Source of the DNA: Pedobacter sp. KBS0701
Lineage (GTDB): Bacteria > Bacteroidota > Bacteroidia > Sphingobacteriales > Sphingobacteriaceae
Length of the DNA: 64,000 bases
Direction: 5' to 3'
NCBI RefSeq assembly: GCF_005938645.2
Contig: NZ_CP042171.1
Span: 3,286,001 to 3,350,000 of the forward strand
The notes beneath the pieces were generated by a model that saw only the letters and a program-made list of their open reading frames with translations, made no database searches and had not been told where the DNA came from. The translations under genes and the position numbers were made by a program. Shown one piece after another: positions 19,114 to 28,418 of the stretch (positions are counted from its first letter, which is position 1; each line of letters starts with the position of its first letter).

Positions 19114-19471
19114 CAGCAGTAGCGAGTTTTTCGGAGCGCAATACCTGTGCATAACATCCGGCCTCACCCCGTTTTTCGCTTATACGCTTCGCTGCCTCGT
19201 GCCTCGTTGCTGCAGGCTAACACTTCTACCGGGGCTAGGTGACCAATGCAGCATTCCATTTTTGAGGTTGCATGAGCACCTACTTCGTGCCTAAACCTGA
19301 TAGCACCAGATAGCTCCCGATTTAAACCAATATTGTATTTAAGAAAATTCAAATCGGGACTATAGGCAATAGCAGGACTGAAATAACCGAAGAACTACCT
19401 GGTCCTGCTTTCCAAAAAACTATCTAACAGTAAAACAAATACTTACTACGTAGATTGCCACAGCTAGTGAA
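19114..19471. repeat. modular intergenic element, copy 2 of a tandem pair
   Basis: Second copy of the unit at 18752. The central part (about 19160-19400) is nearly identical to copy 1, including the hairpin and agcaggactgaaataaccg, while the outer parts differ by many substitutions and small indels. It ends in a REP-like tail at about 19451-19487 (agattgccac ... cgcaatgacgac). Confidence 0.85.
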
Positions 19472-19502
19472 AAATTAGCTTCGCAATGACGACTTATCGT
19501 TA

Positions 19503-19532
19503 TAAAAAATGGCCTGCGTTTCCACAGGCCAT
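19503..19532 (-). terminator. terminator of the S9 peptidase gene
   Basis: On the minus strand the stem atggcctg / caggccat is followed by a T-run (six T), 24 bases after the stop codon of the S9 gene. Confidence 0.88.
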
Positions 19533-19555
19533 AGCAATAACTCTTGTATTAAAAA

Positions 19556-22063
19556 CTATTTTCCGTTCTGCTCAATATCTCTGTCCATTTCTACCAGGTC
19601 AACATCGCCCGGTTCAGAAAAATCGCCGATTAAATATTTGTTAAAATGATCAGCCAGTTTCCAGAAAGCATACTCTGTCATATCACCAAAACCATGGCGC
19701 TGACCTGGAATAATCAAAAAATCGAAACGTTTACCCGCTTTCATTAGTGCATTGGCTACACGGATAGAATTTGCCGGATGCACATTGTTATCTACATCAC
19801 CGTGCATCAGTAATAAATGGCCTTTCAGATTTTTTGCTAAATCAGGATTTTTATCGATACTGTATTTAAATGAAGTATCGCCTTTTAAAGAGATTGTTTC
19901 TTTTACCCCATGATGTTTTTCGCTCCACCAGCGGTTGTAAATACTATTATCATGGTTTCCGGCATTTGAAACTGCAGCTTTAAAGAAATCAGGGTAAACC
20001 AACATGGCCGCTGTAGACATAAAACCACCACCAGAGTGACCGGTAATGCCCACCTTAGACTCGTCTATGTACGAATATTTGGCGGCCAGTTGTTCAATAG
20101 CAGTTTTTTTGTCAGCTAAACCATAGTCGCGCAGATTGCCGTAACCATAAGTATGGTACCATTTAGAACGTGAAGGATTTCCTCCTCTGTTACCTACCGT
20201 GATAACGATGTAACCAAATTGGGCTAAACGTTCGGTACGATCCATGCTTTTGCTGAAAGCTTTGTTTACAGCCTCGGTTTGTGGCCCTGGGTAAACATAC
20301 TCAATAATCGGATACTTTTTATTGGGATCGAAATCAAAAGGTTTATACATTACGCCATACAAATCAGTTATTCCATCATCTGCTTTTACTTTGAAAGGCT
20401 CCGGGAATTTGTAACCTGCTGCCATCAGTAATGAAAGATCTGTTGTTTCCAGATCCATTACTTTTTTGCCTGTTCCATCATAAAGTGTAGCTTTTGGTGC
20501 GGTATTTACTCTCGAATAATTATCAACAAAAAAAGTATTGTTATCATTCATATTCGCCAGATGATCAAAATCGCCGGCATTTAACAGTTTCATGTTCGAA
20601 CCATCGAAATTAATACTGTACAGATGTAAATAATAAGGATCTTCTTTGCCCTCCCTACCATTTGCCGTAAAATAAAGGATACGTTTTTTCTCATCAATAT
20701 TTACAATACTCTCACAGTGGAAAGCGCCTTTGGTAATCTGGTTCTTCAGCTTCCCGTTTTCGTCAAAAAGATAAAAATGTGCCCAGCCATCGCGCTCACT
20801 CCAATGAATTAACTCTTTACCATCGTTAACCAAACCCGGGCGGTTAACTTCAACATAAGTATTAAAGCGTTCGTCTATTAAAGGCGTAACCTTACCTGTA
20901 GCAATATCAACAGTACCAATGTCGATACGTTTTAAATCGCGACTGGTACGCGAAAAATAGAACCTGCTATCGTTACCCAACCAAATAGATGGACGGAATT
21001 CGTTATCACGGTCTTTATTTAATGAGGGTTTGCCCCATACTGAAACGCTTTGATCTTTAAATGCAGCAACATTTAATTTTTTAGAAGATTTTGCAGGAAA
21101 ATCGAACAACAAAATTTCATCCTGAGGGGCTTCGGCCTCTCCCGGCATTTGGTATTTATAGGTTTCTAAGGTTGGACGACCCGGTGTAACACTATTAATT
21201 ACCCAAAGATCTTTAACCTTGCGCGAATCGGTTCTGTCTAACACAAAATATTTCGAATTCGGCGACCAGAGCACATAAGCACCCCGGCGTTTTTTATTGT
21301 TTTTTTCGTTCTCCACATTGTTCTCTCCATCGCCATCACTTCCGTATGAATAGAATTTAACCCCATCTTTAGTGAGCTGATGCTCTACAATAGTACTATC
21401 ATCTTCATTCTTAACTGCTTTTTTGTAGTTGTCTTTATCCATCCAATACAGATTGTAATTACGGGAGAAGATGATGGCTGAAGAATCTGGTGCTACAGAT
21501 CCCCATGATGGTTTAGGCTTTGGCTTACTGAAATTAGGCACTTCAGTTAATTTTGCATTTGCCAGTTCGTATTTGAAAGAAAATATTTTCTTCTGCATAG
21601 AATCTGCTGCTTTTTTATCTTTCCTATCTTTTTTTAGCTCATCAACAGTGCTTTTGATTTCGAAAGAAATACTTTTTTCGTCGGCTGCAAATTTTAAGTT
21701 TTCGAGAGGTAAATGTTCCGCATCAAATGGATCCCGAACAATAAGGGTGATATCTGCTGCCAGTTTAGCATTATCAAACATCAGTTTTTTGCTTTTTGAT
21801 GCAGGATCTACAAGGTACCAAAATTTTCCTTTTGGACTTTCGAAAGTGTACCAGAAGCGGTTGCTCAATTTTAGCCAGTGTGGGTCTACTGCAGTAGAAT
21901 AAACCATTTTTTTCAACTTATTTGGCGAAAAACGCGATGCAAGTTGATAGTTTGCTTTAGGCCGTGGCTGAATATTTTCGGTGATGGTAAATGTTTTATT
22001 TTGTGCAGCAACAGTTAAGGATAAAAACTGCGCGCCCAGCAGGAGTTTATAAAGTTTATTCAT
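19556..22063 (-). CDS. S9 prolyl oligopeptidase-family peptidase (DPP-IV type)
   Basis: 835 residues from the ATG at 22063 (the preceding in-frame codon is a TTG). A signal peptide (LLLGAQFLSLTVAAQ) directs it to the periplasm. The beta-propeller domain (PF00930-like) covers about 60-560, and the alpha/beta-hydrolase domain covers about 590-810. The nucleophile is the Ser of GHSGGGF, the acid is the Asp of HGDVDNNVHP and the base is the His of PGQRHGFG, all in the correct order. DPP-IV-type enzymes remove Xaa-Pro dipeptides from peptides. Length matches the family. It is divergent from a polysaccharide deacetylase, with 175 bases between the start codons. Confidence 0.94.
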   Translation of the reverse strand: MNKLYKLLLGAQFLSLTVAAQNKTFTITENIQPRPKANYQLASRFSPNKLKKMVYSTAVDPHWLKLSNRFWYTFESPKGKFWYLVDPASKSKKLMFDNAKLAADITLIVRDPFDAEHLPLENLKFAADEKSISFEIKSTVDELKKDRKDKKAADSMQKKIFSFKYELANAKLTEVPNFSKPKPKPSWGSVAPDSSAIIFSRNYNLYWMDKDNYKKAVKNEDDSTIVEHQLTKDGVKFYSYGSDGDGENNVENEKNNKKRRGAYVLWSPNSKYFVLDRTDSRKVKDLWVINSVTPGRPTLETYKYQMPGEAEAPQDEILLFDFPAKSSKKLNVAAFKDQSVSVWGKPSLNKDRDNEFRPSIWLGNDSRFYFSRTSRDLKRIDIGTVDIATGKVTPLIDERFNTYVEVNRPGLVNDGKELIHWSERDGWAHFYLFDENGKLKNQITKGAFHCESIVNIDEKKRILYFTANGREGKEDPYYLHLYSINFDGSNMKLLNAGDFDHLANMNDNNTFFVDNYSRVNTAPKATLYDGTGKKVMDLETTDLSLLMAAGYKFPEPFKVKADDGITDLYGVMYKPFDFDPNKKYPIIEYVYPGPQTEAVNKAFSKSMDRTERLAQFGYIVITVGNRGGNPSRSKWYHTYGYGNLRDYGLADKKTAIEQLAAKYSYIDESKVGITGHSGGGFMSTAAMLVYPDFFKAAVSNAGNHDNSIYNRWWSEKHHGVKETISLKGDTSFKYSIDKNPDLAKNLKGHLLLMHGDVDNNVHPANSIRVANALMKAGKRFDFLIIPGQRHGFGDMTEYAFWKLADHFNKYLIGDFSEPGDVDLVEMDRDIEQNGK

Positions 22064-22238
22064 CAAAATTTGTTTGAGCTGCTAAATTATTTAATTAAAG
22101 GATATTAAGCAGGCTTGATATGTAATAAATGCGATAGCTAGTATAATTTCGCACAACTAAAATTAATTATTAACACAATTTATTTTGATGGATAAATAAT
22201 TAAGGGATTTTATAGTTTTGTAGCTATATATACTAACA

Positions 22239-23117
22239 ATGAAATACAGCTTTTTAACCTTAATAACAGCCGGAGTAATCTTATTTGCCAGCTGCCAATC
22301 TAAATCTCAGACAGAAAACTCTGCCAATAAAGATTCTGCTGCACAAAGCACCAAAACTGCAGCAGGTACCGGAACACCGGTTGACGTTTCGAAAATTAAA
22401 GTTGCTGATGCTAAAACCATTTTAGCCAGAAAACAAGTGCCAATTTTGTGTTACCACCAGGTAAGAAACTGGAAACCAACTGACGGTAAGGTCGGTAAAG
22501 ACTATATTGTAGAAATCCAGAACTTTAAAGACCAGATGAAGATGCTGGCCGATAGCGGTTATCATACTATTTTACCAGATCAGCTTTATGCTTACTTAAA
22601 TACTGGTGCTGCCCTACCGAGTAAACCAATTATGTTAACTTTTGATGATACTGACATGGATCAGTTTACCATTGTACGCCCAACTTTAGAAAAACTGGGC
22701 TATAAAGCCGTTTATTTTATCATGACCGTTTCGATAGGTAGAAAAGGCAAGTTTGTGGATTACATGACAAAAGAACAGATTAAACAACTTTCAGACGAAG
22801 GAAATGTGATCGGCAGCCACACTTACGACCATAAAAACTTTAAAAAATATGCCGGTAAGGATTGGGAAGAACAACTAGACAAACCAACCAAAAAACTGGA
22901 AGAAATTACCGGCAAAAAAATGACCGAATTTGCTTATCCATTCGGTTTATGGAATGCAGAAGGCATCCCTGAGCTTAAAAAACGTGGTTTTAGAATGGCT
23001 TACCAACTCTCGACCAAGCGTGATGAAAAAGATCCGTTATTTACCATCCGTAGGATTATTGCCAGCGGGTACTGGTCACCTAAAACTTTAAGCAACAGCA
23101 TAAAAAATAGCTTTTAA
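22239..23117 (+). CDS. polysaccharide deacetylase (NodB-like), lipoprotein
   Basis: 292 residues. The N-terminus MKYSFLTLITAGVILFASCQ is a lipoprotein signal. A Thr/Ser/Ala-rich linker leads into a carbohydrate esterase 4 domain with LCYHQV, motif 1 LTFDDTD (usual TFDDG, here T replaces G), the zinc motif SHTYDH and FAYPFG. These enzymes remove acetyl groups from cell-wall or exopolysaccharide sugars at the cell surface. It is followed by a terminator and by a close paralogue in the same direction; the two proteins align along nearly their whole length, so they arose by tandem duplication. The exact substrate is unknown. Confidence 0.9.
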   Translation: MKYSFLTLITAGVILFASCQSKSQTENSANKDSAAQSTKTAAGTGTPVDVSKIKVADAKTILARKQVPILCYHQVRNWKPTDGKVGKDYIVEIQNFKDQMKMLADSGYHTILPDQLYAYLNTGAALPSKPIMLTFDDTDMDQFTIVRPTLEKLGYKAVYFIMTVSIGRKGKFVDYMTKEQIKQLSDEGNVIGSHTYDHKNFKKYAGKDWEEQLDKPTKKLEEITGKKMTEFAYPFGLWNAEGIPELKKRGFRMAYQLSTKRDEKDPLFTIRRIIASGYWSPKTLSNSIKNSF

Positions 23118-23124
23118 ATAAAAT

Positions 23125-23157
23125 AATCCCGGCAAGCGTCGGGATTTTCTTTTTTTA
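23125..23157 (+). terminator. terminator between the two deacetylase genes
   Basis: Stem aatcccg / cgggatt with an 8-base loop and a T-rich tail (ttttctttttttat), 7 bases after the stop. It shows that the paralogues are separately transcribed. Confidence 0.85.
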
Positions 23158-23175
23158 TCCTTTCTGAAAACGCTG

Positions 23176-23183
23176 TATCTTTG
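23176..23183 (+). promoter_or_regulatory. Bacteroidota -7 box (TATCTTTG)
   Basis: It matches TAnnTTTG exactly and lies 20 bases before the TTG start of the second deacetylase. The upstream TTTG element is not clear. It supports a separate promoter and a short leader. Confidence 0.6.
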
Positions 23184-23203
23184 ATCAAATAATTAAAAAA
23201 ACG

Positions 23204-24085
23204 TTGAGTAAACATCTAAAAACAGCTGCCTGTCCCCTTTTATCAATTCTATTTTTGGGGTTATTTTCGTTGGCCTGCTCAGGCAACAAACAAAAAGAGA
23301 AAACTCCGGTTACAAGTACTACCGAAACGGTTAAAACAGATTCTATAAATACCAAACCTGCCGATAACAAAACCATCCTGGCTCGCAGAGAAGTACCCGT
23401 TCTGTGTTACCACCAAATTAGAAACAATATTGCCGGTGATAGTAAAAGAGCACATGATGACATTATTGCTCCTGATAAATTTAAGCAGCATATAAAAATG
23501 CTGGCCGATAGTGGTTACCACTCTATTTTGCCCGATCAGTTGTACAATTACCTGGTTTATGGTGCTAAATTACCCGAAAAACCAATTATGATCACTTTTG
23601 ATGATACGGATGAAGACCAATTCACCATTGGGAACACCACATTGAAAAAGTACGGTTTTAAAGGGGTTTATTTTATCATGACGGTATCAATCGGTAAAAA
23701 AGGGCGCATTGGTTACATGACTAAAGCGCAGATTAAACAATTAGCTGATGAAGGAAATACCATCGCCAGCCATACCTATGATCATAAAAACTTTGCACAG
23801 TTTACCGATGCCGACTGGACCACTCAAATTGACGAGCCGACAAAAAAACTGGAAGAAATAACAGGTAAGAAAGTAGAATATTTCGCATTCCCTTACGGCG
23901 TTTCAAAGGCATCTACATTACATAAATTAAAAGAACATGGCTTTAAGGCTGCATTTATCCTGTCTACTTCTAGAGATGAAAACTACCCGCTTTATACCAT
24001 CAGAAGAATAATTGATCCGGGAAGATATACGGCAAAAAACTTATATTACAGCATCAATAAGAGTTTTAATAAAACAAAATCTTAG
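23204..24085 (+). CDS. polysaccharide deacetylase (NodB-like), lipoprotein, paralogue
   Basis: 293 residues, initiated at a TTG: no ATG exists near the N-terminus, and the TTG directly precedes a lipoprotein signal (LLSILFLGLFSLACSG). It is a paralogue of the gene at 22239, sharing REVPVLCYHQ, MLADSGYHSILPDQLY, PIMITFDDTDEDQFT, FIMTVSIGKKGR, SHTYDHKNF and TIRRII. It keeps the catalytic Asp pair and the zinc His residues, and has the same TFDDT variant. The function is probably the same kind of surface-glycan deacetylation. A TAnnTTTG box 20 bases upstream and the terminator before it indicate independent expression. Confidence 0.87.
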   Translation: MSKHLKTAACPLLSILFLGLFSLACSGNKQKEKTPVTSTTETVKTDSINTKPADNKTILARREVPVLCYHQIRNNIAGDSKRAHDDIIAPDKFKQHIKMLADSGYHSILPDQLYNYLVYGAKLPEKPIMITFDDTDEDQFTIGNTTLKKYGFKGVYFIMTVSIGKKGRIGYMTKAQIKQLADEGNTIASHTYDHKNFAQFTDADWTTQIDEPTKKLEEITGKKVEYFAFPYGVSKASTLHKLKEHGFKAAFILSTSRDENYPLYTIRRIIDPGRYTAKNLYYSINKSFNKTKS

Positions 24086-24189
24086 CAGAGGGGTTAATTA
24101 TTTAAAATTGAAAGTTGAAATGTATGCAGGTAGAAAGTTAACTCCAACATTACAACTTTTCAACAATAACCCCCTGTATCTACTGCCCT

Positions 24190-25356
24190 ATGAAGTATTC
24201 TTTTCTTATTTGCCTTTTTGGATTAGCCATAATATCAGCCTGTAACAGTCCAAAAAACGGAACCAACAACGCTGATACTACAGATAGTACAGCTAATGTA
24301 AAAGCCGGGCTGGCCGAAAATTTCTATAAACGCTTAGAAGGTAGCATAGCAGGCAAAAAGGTTGTCATGCATTTGCAAAGAGTGGATGATGATGTGAGCG
24401 GTTCTTATTATTACGATGGATCATGGCTTAACCTCTCAACCGACACGTTAATCGGGAAAGACAGCATTGTACTTGCTGAGTATAGTTTTTATGAATCATA
24501 TTTTACACAGGATTCAAAATCGCCACATTTAAAATTAAAATGGAATGGAAATGGTTTTGACGGCATTTGGGAAAGTGGTGATAAAACCAAAAAATACCCA
24601 ATTGCCCTGACAGAAAAATATGCAGATGGAAGTTATCACTTCAATGCAGGCATTTACGAAGATTCAGTTAAAGCTTTTGCCAATCGCGCCAAATCACCCG
24701 CGGCACAGATCAGCTTTGAATATCTCGAAAGTAAAAATACAGATGAATATGGCAATTGGTTAAATACCGAACTTAAAAAGATATTAGGAATAAAATCGCA
24801 GGTTGAACGCTCAACTGGTTTTAAAAATATTGCTGCTGACTATTTTAAAGATTATAAATTGCAGGTTGCCGAACAATCAAAAAATGGCCGTGGCGACGAT
24901 TTTGAGGCCTGGATGAATTACACTAACAATAGCCAGCAATCGGTTAGTTATAATGATAATGGTTATGTAGTTATCGATTTCCTGGCTGACGCTTATACTG
25001 GTGGCGCACATGGCAATTACAGCAGCACGATGTTTTGTTTAGATGTAAAAAACAAAACACAAATGGTGTTGAGCGACATTGTTAAAATCGATTCGAATAC
25101 TTTACAGGGCATTTTAGAACGTAATCTTCGTAAAGAATACAACATTAAGGCTAATGATGCTTTAAGCACCGTACTTTTTGATGATTTTATAAAGCCGAAT
25201 AATAACTTTTATTTCAATACGAACGGCATCGCTTTTATGTATAACCCATACGAAGTAGCAAGTTACGCTCAAGGGCAAATTGTAGTGTTTATTCCTTATT
25301 CGGATTTAAAGACTTATTTGGTGCCGGCTTTTGCGCAACGGATGGGAATTAAATAG
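24190..25356 (+). CDS. RsiV-like lipoprotein (DUF3298/DUF4163)
   Basis: 388 residues with a lipoprotein signal (LICLFGLAIISACNS). The N-terminal part (to about 150) has beta-rich segments (GSIAGKKVVMHLQ, GSYYYDG, LKWNGNGFDGIWE). The C-terminal half matches DUF4163/DUF3298 (ISFEYLES, YVVIDFLADAYTGGAHGNYSSTMFCLD, MVLSDIVK, FYFNTNGIAFMYNPYEVASYAQGQIVVFIPYSDL). In Bacillus RsiV this fold binds lysozyme and controls a sigma factor, but here it is a stand-alone lipoprotein with no adjacent sigma gene, so a sensor or inhibitor role is only a guess. It is near genes for surface-glycan modification. Confidence 0.82.
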   Translation: MKYSFLICLFGLAIISACNSPKNGTNNADTTDSTANVKAGLAENFYKRLEGSIAGKKVVMHLQRVDDDVSGSYYYDGSWLNLSTDTLIGKDSIVLAEYSFYESYFTQDSKSPHLKLKWNGNGFDGIWESGDKTKKYPIALTEKYADGSYHFNAGIYEDSVKAFANRAKSPAAQISFEYLESKNTDEYGNWLNTELKKILGIKSQVERSTGFKNIAADYFKDYKLQVAEQSKNGRGDDFEAWMNYTNNSQQSVSYNDNGYVVIDFLADAYTGGAHGNYSSTMFCLDVKNKTQMVLSDIVKIDSNTLQGILERNLRKEYNIKANDALSTVLFDDFIKPNNNFYFNTNGIAFMYNPYEVASYAQGQIVVFIPYSDLKTYLVPAFAQRMGIK

Positions 25357-25598
25357 TTACCAATTGGCCGTGATCAGTTTACAGTTGATATATAGATAAT
25401 GGTTGATCAGTTAACTGTAAACTACAACCCGAAAACTGCTTCTGCGATAATCACCTTAAATCAGCAGAAATAAATATGAAAAAAGGTTTCCCGCAGATGA
25501 CACAAATTTAAACGCAGATTTTCAGCCCCAGCGATAAATATAGAATCGCCTGTCACTTCAGTATTGAACTGTTTACTACAAATTGCTAACTAAAAACT
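25357..25598. other. 242-bp gap with CAGAT-type and AACTG-type repeats
   Basis: Contains a complementary pair cagttaactg/cagtttac near 25375-25425 and a cttaaatcagcagaaa ... tttcccgcagatgacacaaatttaaacgcagat segment at about 25450-25520. No gene is visible. Confidence 0.5.
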
Positions 25599-26051
25599 TT
25601 ACAGTATTTCTTTTACAATATAATCTTTGCCATTAAACTTAAAACTTTCATTGATAACTTTTCCGATCAAAAACCTGCCGATTGGCGAAGCCTGCGATAC
25701 TGCAAAGAATTTTAGTCCATCGGTGTTTAATTCGCCTGCACTAATGCTGATGTAAAAATTACCTTCGGTAGTGAGTACCAAACTCCCATTTTTAACCAAT
25801 CGATCTGATTCTACATTTTCAATCTGCTGTAAAGCAATTTTCTGCTGACCAGCTTCGTATAACAATTTACCATTGCGATCCATTTCCTGCTGCATCATTT
25901 CGCGTGTGGTTTCATATTTATCACCTGCGCTGCTTTTTGTATCATCGTTTGAAGCTTGTCGGGCCTGTTGTAACGAATATTCAATGTTTTCGATCCTGTT
26001 TTGAATAAAAGTTAAGCAAAGCTGATAAAGTTTAGATTTTAATGCAGACAT
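25599..26051 (-). CDS. GreA/GreB-like C-terminal domain protein
   Basis: 150 residues. The N-terminal half is a coiled coil (residues about 5-75) with the conserved SSAGDKYETTREMMQQE, and the C-terminal half (about 85-150) resembles the FKBP-like C-terminal domain of Gre factors (LVLTTEGNFYISIS, FFAVSQASPIGRFLIGKVINESFKF). The family is common in Bacteroidota and is often mislabelled 3-oxoacyl-ACP synthase in databases. A role at the RNA polymerase secondary channel is plausible from the fold but unproven. It lies 35 bases downstream of a DUF1801 gene on the same strand. Confidence 0.72.
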   Translation of the reverse strand: MSALKSKLYQLCLTFIQNRIENIEYSLQQARQASNDDTKSSAGDKYETTREMMQQEMDRNGKLLYEAGQQKIALQQIENVESDRLVKNGSLVLTTEGNFYISISAGELNTDGLKFFAVSQASPIGRFLIGKVINESFKFNGKDYIVKEIL

Positions 26052-26086
26052 ATATGATAATGGAAGGTGGTTGATGGATAATGTAG

Positions 26087-26431
26087 CTATTTGCGAAGGT
26101 CAAAAGCCAGGTTTAAAATGCATTCGATTTTCTTTTTGGGAATATCTTCGAGATGATTGATCAAAAAAATTTTCATCCGGGCTCTTTTCTCCTGCAACAG
26201 ATCTTCGTGTTCAATTTTATGTCCGTCAACCAAACCAATGTAAGGGTGATGGAGTTTTTTATGGATCCAAAGATAACAGAACATTTTTCGTTTGTGGTAA
26301 TAAAAAGGCATTCCGTATTTCCAATGCTCAGTAATATCGTCATACCCCATTAAAAGTGACCTTAAATATTGCAGGCAGCTTTTTACAGGTTCATCTTTTT
26401 GTTCGAAATAATGATCAAGAGGATTTAGCAT
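26087..26431 (-). CDS. DUF1801-domain protein
   Basis: 114 residues of the small cytoplasmic YdhG/DUF1801 fold: ITEHWKYGMPFYYHKRKMFCYLWIHKKLHHPYIGLVDG, ending in KKIECILNLAFDLRK. These proteins resemble frataxin-like folds; their role is unknown. The length is normal for the family. It is on the same strand as the Gre-like gene 35 bases downstream, so they may be cotranscribed. Confidence 0.82.
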   Translation of the reverse strand: MLNPLDHYFEQKDEPVKSCLQYLRSLLMGYDDITEHWKYGMPFYYHKRKMFCYLWIHKKLHHPYIGLVDGHKIEHEDLLQEKRARMKIFLINHLEDIPKKKIECILNLAFDLRK

Positions 26432-26545
26432 AACATTAAATAATGAGAATTTAGATGGATCGTTTCTACCGAACTGGAGATGATGAAGGCTCTTTACTTT
26501 AGACTATGGATTTAAGATTCTAAACTCCTATCTCTCAACTCAAAA

Positions 26546-27121
26546 CTACCCCTCTATCCACCTCACCTTCTCTTCCATCGATGTGCGGTTTGGCGTCCAG
26601 GGTTTTTCATTATGATAGCCCATGTAAAATAAGCCGATGCATTTTTCATTTTCACCCAAACTTAAGAAATGGCCTAAATTGTCAATCAATGGTGGAGAGC
26701 TCCAGTATGCGCCAACCTGCAAACTTTTTGCAGTTAAAGCCATATTTTGAACCGCGCAGGAAACCGCCGCCAACTCTTCCCACTCGGGTATTTTACCGCT
26801 CACCTGCATATTGATAGCTATAATACAATCAGCCTGACTCGTTTTTTCGGCAAAGCTATCGTACTTTTTCTGAAGAAATTGTTGAGGGGAAACCAACTCT
26901 TTATATAGTTTACCAAGTTCTTCACCTAGTTTAGCCAGTCCAGCTTTTCTGATGACTACAAAACGCCAGGGCTGGGTTAACTTATGTGTTGGTGCATAAT
27001 TGGCCGTTTCTAAAATCTGGTTGATTACCTCAACCGGAATTTCTTTTTTGATATAGCTTGCAGGGAAAATACTGCGACGTTCTTTTATAACTTTTGAGAT
27101 GATATCGTATGTTGTACTCAT
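26546..27121 (-). CDS. nitroreductase-family FMN oxidoreductase
   Basis: 191 residues of the nitroreductase fold: KERRSIFPASYIKKEIP (FMN phosphate contacts), ANYAPTHKLTQPWRFVVI, WEELAAVSCAVQNMALTAKSLQVGAYWSSPP and CIGLFYMGYHNEKPWTPNRTSMEEKVRWIEG. The closest type seems to be YdjA-like enzymes, which reduce nitro compounds or quinones with NAD(P)H in the cytoplasm. No neighbour explains its substrate. The start ATG is unambiguous. Confidence 0.9.
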   Translation of the reverse strand: MSTTYDIISKVIKERRSIFPASYIKKEIPVEVINQILETANYAPTHKLTQPWRFVVIRKAGLAKLGEELGKLYKELVSPQQFLQKKYDSFAEKTSQADCIIAINMQVSGKIPEWEELAAVSCAVQNMALTAKSLQVGAYWSSPPLIDNLGHFLSLGENEKCIGLFYMGYHNEKPWTPNRTSMEEKVRWIEG

Positions 27122-27239
27122 GCTGTAAAAATAGTTAAAAGCTGAAAGATTACGTAAGGTATAAGGCAGAAGGTAGAGGGCTTAAGGTTAAAACCCGAAG
27201 ATTTGACTTTTCGTTAACTGAAGAAAAGATGGAGTACTA

Positions 27240-27310
27240 AGAAACTATCAACTGAAAATTGCTAACTGAAAACTGTTAACTGCCAACTTAAAACTGTCAA
27301 CTGCGAACTG
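27240..27310. repeat. degenerate AACTG microsatellite-like stretch
   Basis: About six imperfect units of a 10-13-base word around aactgaaaactg run through the gap and into the last codons of the helical-repeat gene at 27297. Similar low-complexity text is found before other genes (28290-28390, 36580-36665, 38300-38345). Confidence 0.65.
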
Positions 27311-27857
27311 ATAATTGTTTCCTGATCTGTTTAACCTTTGCAAAAAATCCAATACTTTCTTTATCTGCCAAAAAATCCATGGTTTGCAACAACTCTTCCT
27401 TAATCCAATTATGCTTGATATTTAGATTAGCCAAAATGTTTAAACAATGTGATTTAACAGCAACAGGGATCTTCTCATCAATCAACCAGGCAAAAACAAC
27501 TTCTACCAGACAATCAGTTTCATAATCAGCAAGGATTTTCCTGATTTCCATAGAAGCGTTTTTCCTGGTCATAAGGGCGAGGATTTTAACATAATGCCTC
27601 AATGCCGATAAATTGTTTTGTTGTGGAAATTTCTCCAAAAAATAAATTACATAGGGTAAAAACCTTTGCTGATGGTTAGCAAATACATTTTCTAAAATCC
27701 ATGCGGCCCGAAACCCAATCTGCTCATCATGATAAAAACTTGAATCGATCAGGTCTTTTACCGAAAAGGTATCTTCTGAAGCGATGGCCGCTAATTTTTC
27801 TATTTTGCTTTTTTGAAGTGTGGTTTTTATGGTTTCGAGCAAGAGATCGTTTTGCAT
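27297..27857 (-). CDS. hypothetical helical-repeat (HEAT-like) protein
   Basis: 186 residues, no signal peptide, entirely alpha-helical in pattern. Successive helix pairs (DLIDSSFYHDEQIGFRAAWILENVF, RFLPYVIYFLEKF, ALRHYVKILALM, VEVVFAWLIDEKIPVAVKSHCLNILANL) look like four HEAT/armadillo-type repeats, a protein-binding scaffold. No catalytic motif is visible and I do not recognise a named family. The C-terminus (KQLSVRS) runs into the degenerate AACTG repeat, so the last few residues may have been added by that repeat. Confidence 0.7.
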   Translation of the reverse strand: MQNDLLLETIKTTLQKSKIEKLAAIASEDTFSVKDLIDSSFYHDEQIGFRAAWILENVFANHQQRFLPYVIYFLEKFPQQNNLSALRHYVKILALMTRKNASMEIRKILADYETDCLVEVVFAWLIDEKIPVAVKSHCLNILANLNIKHNWIKEELLQTMDFLADKESIGFFAKVKQIRKQLSVRS

Positions 27858-28390
27858 AGGGCTAAAATAAGCTTTTTGCTTGAGAGAAACAGATTAAATC
27901 CCTATCAGAAATTCTATTTTTTGCTGCAAATTACCTTAAGATAGGTCGTCATTCCCAACCCGATAGCTATCGGGTTGATTGGGAACCACGGAGTGCTCAT
28001 GAATGCCTTTGAAACAAGGGAATACTTATGAATAATCTAAAGCTTGCATTAAGATTCCCGCATGCGCGAGAATGACGTACCCCCACTTTGAAACAGTTTA
28101 CTAAAATCAATATACTAATGTTCCGTAATAAAAGATTTATTTCCATTAGCCAAAAGCTTCTCCCCTTTGTAAAATAAACCCGGTAGTAGCGAACACGGAG
28201 TATAACGCAGTAAAGCGGATAACGGGACTACCTGAGCCACAAAGTACCTAGCCCTTCATTTCCCAATCCTTCAAACTTTATAACTTTTCACATTCAAACA
28301 CATTTCAACTTTAAACATTCCAACCTCCAAACCTTTCAACAATAAAACAATCAAACAATTAAACACCTTCCTACCCTCAACCTTTTTCCC
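27858..28390. other. 533-bp gap with palindromes and low-complexity C-rich text
   Basis: Contains a 20-bp perfect palindrome aacccgatagctatcgggtt (27957-27976) inside a wider pair ttccca/tgggaa, a REP-like unit ttaagattcccgcatgcgcgagaatgacg (28047-28075), a fragment resembling the 43-kb element (aaataaacccgg ... cgggactac, about 28165-28235), and degenerate cctttcaac/caaac text from 28255 to 28385. No gene is visible. Confidence 0.65.
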
Positions 28391-28398
28391 TATCTTTG
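28391..28398 (+). promoter_or_regulatory. Bacteroidota -7 box (TATCTTTG) of the ABC-F gene
   Basis: An exact TAnnTTTG match 21 bases before the ATG at 28419. No clear TTTG is seen 19-21 bases further upstream, where low-complexity C/T text lies. Confidence 0.65.
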
Positions 28399-28418
28399 CG
28401 GCTTATTTCAATTATAGC

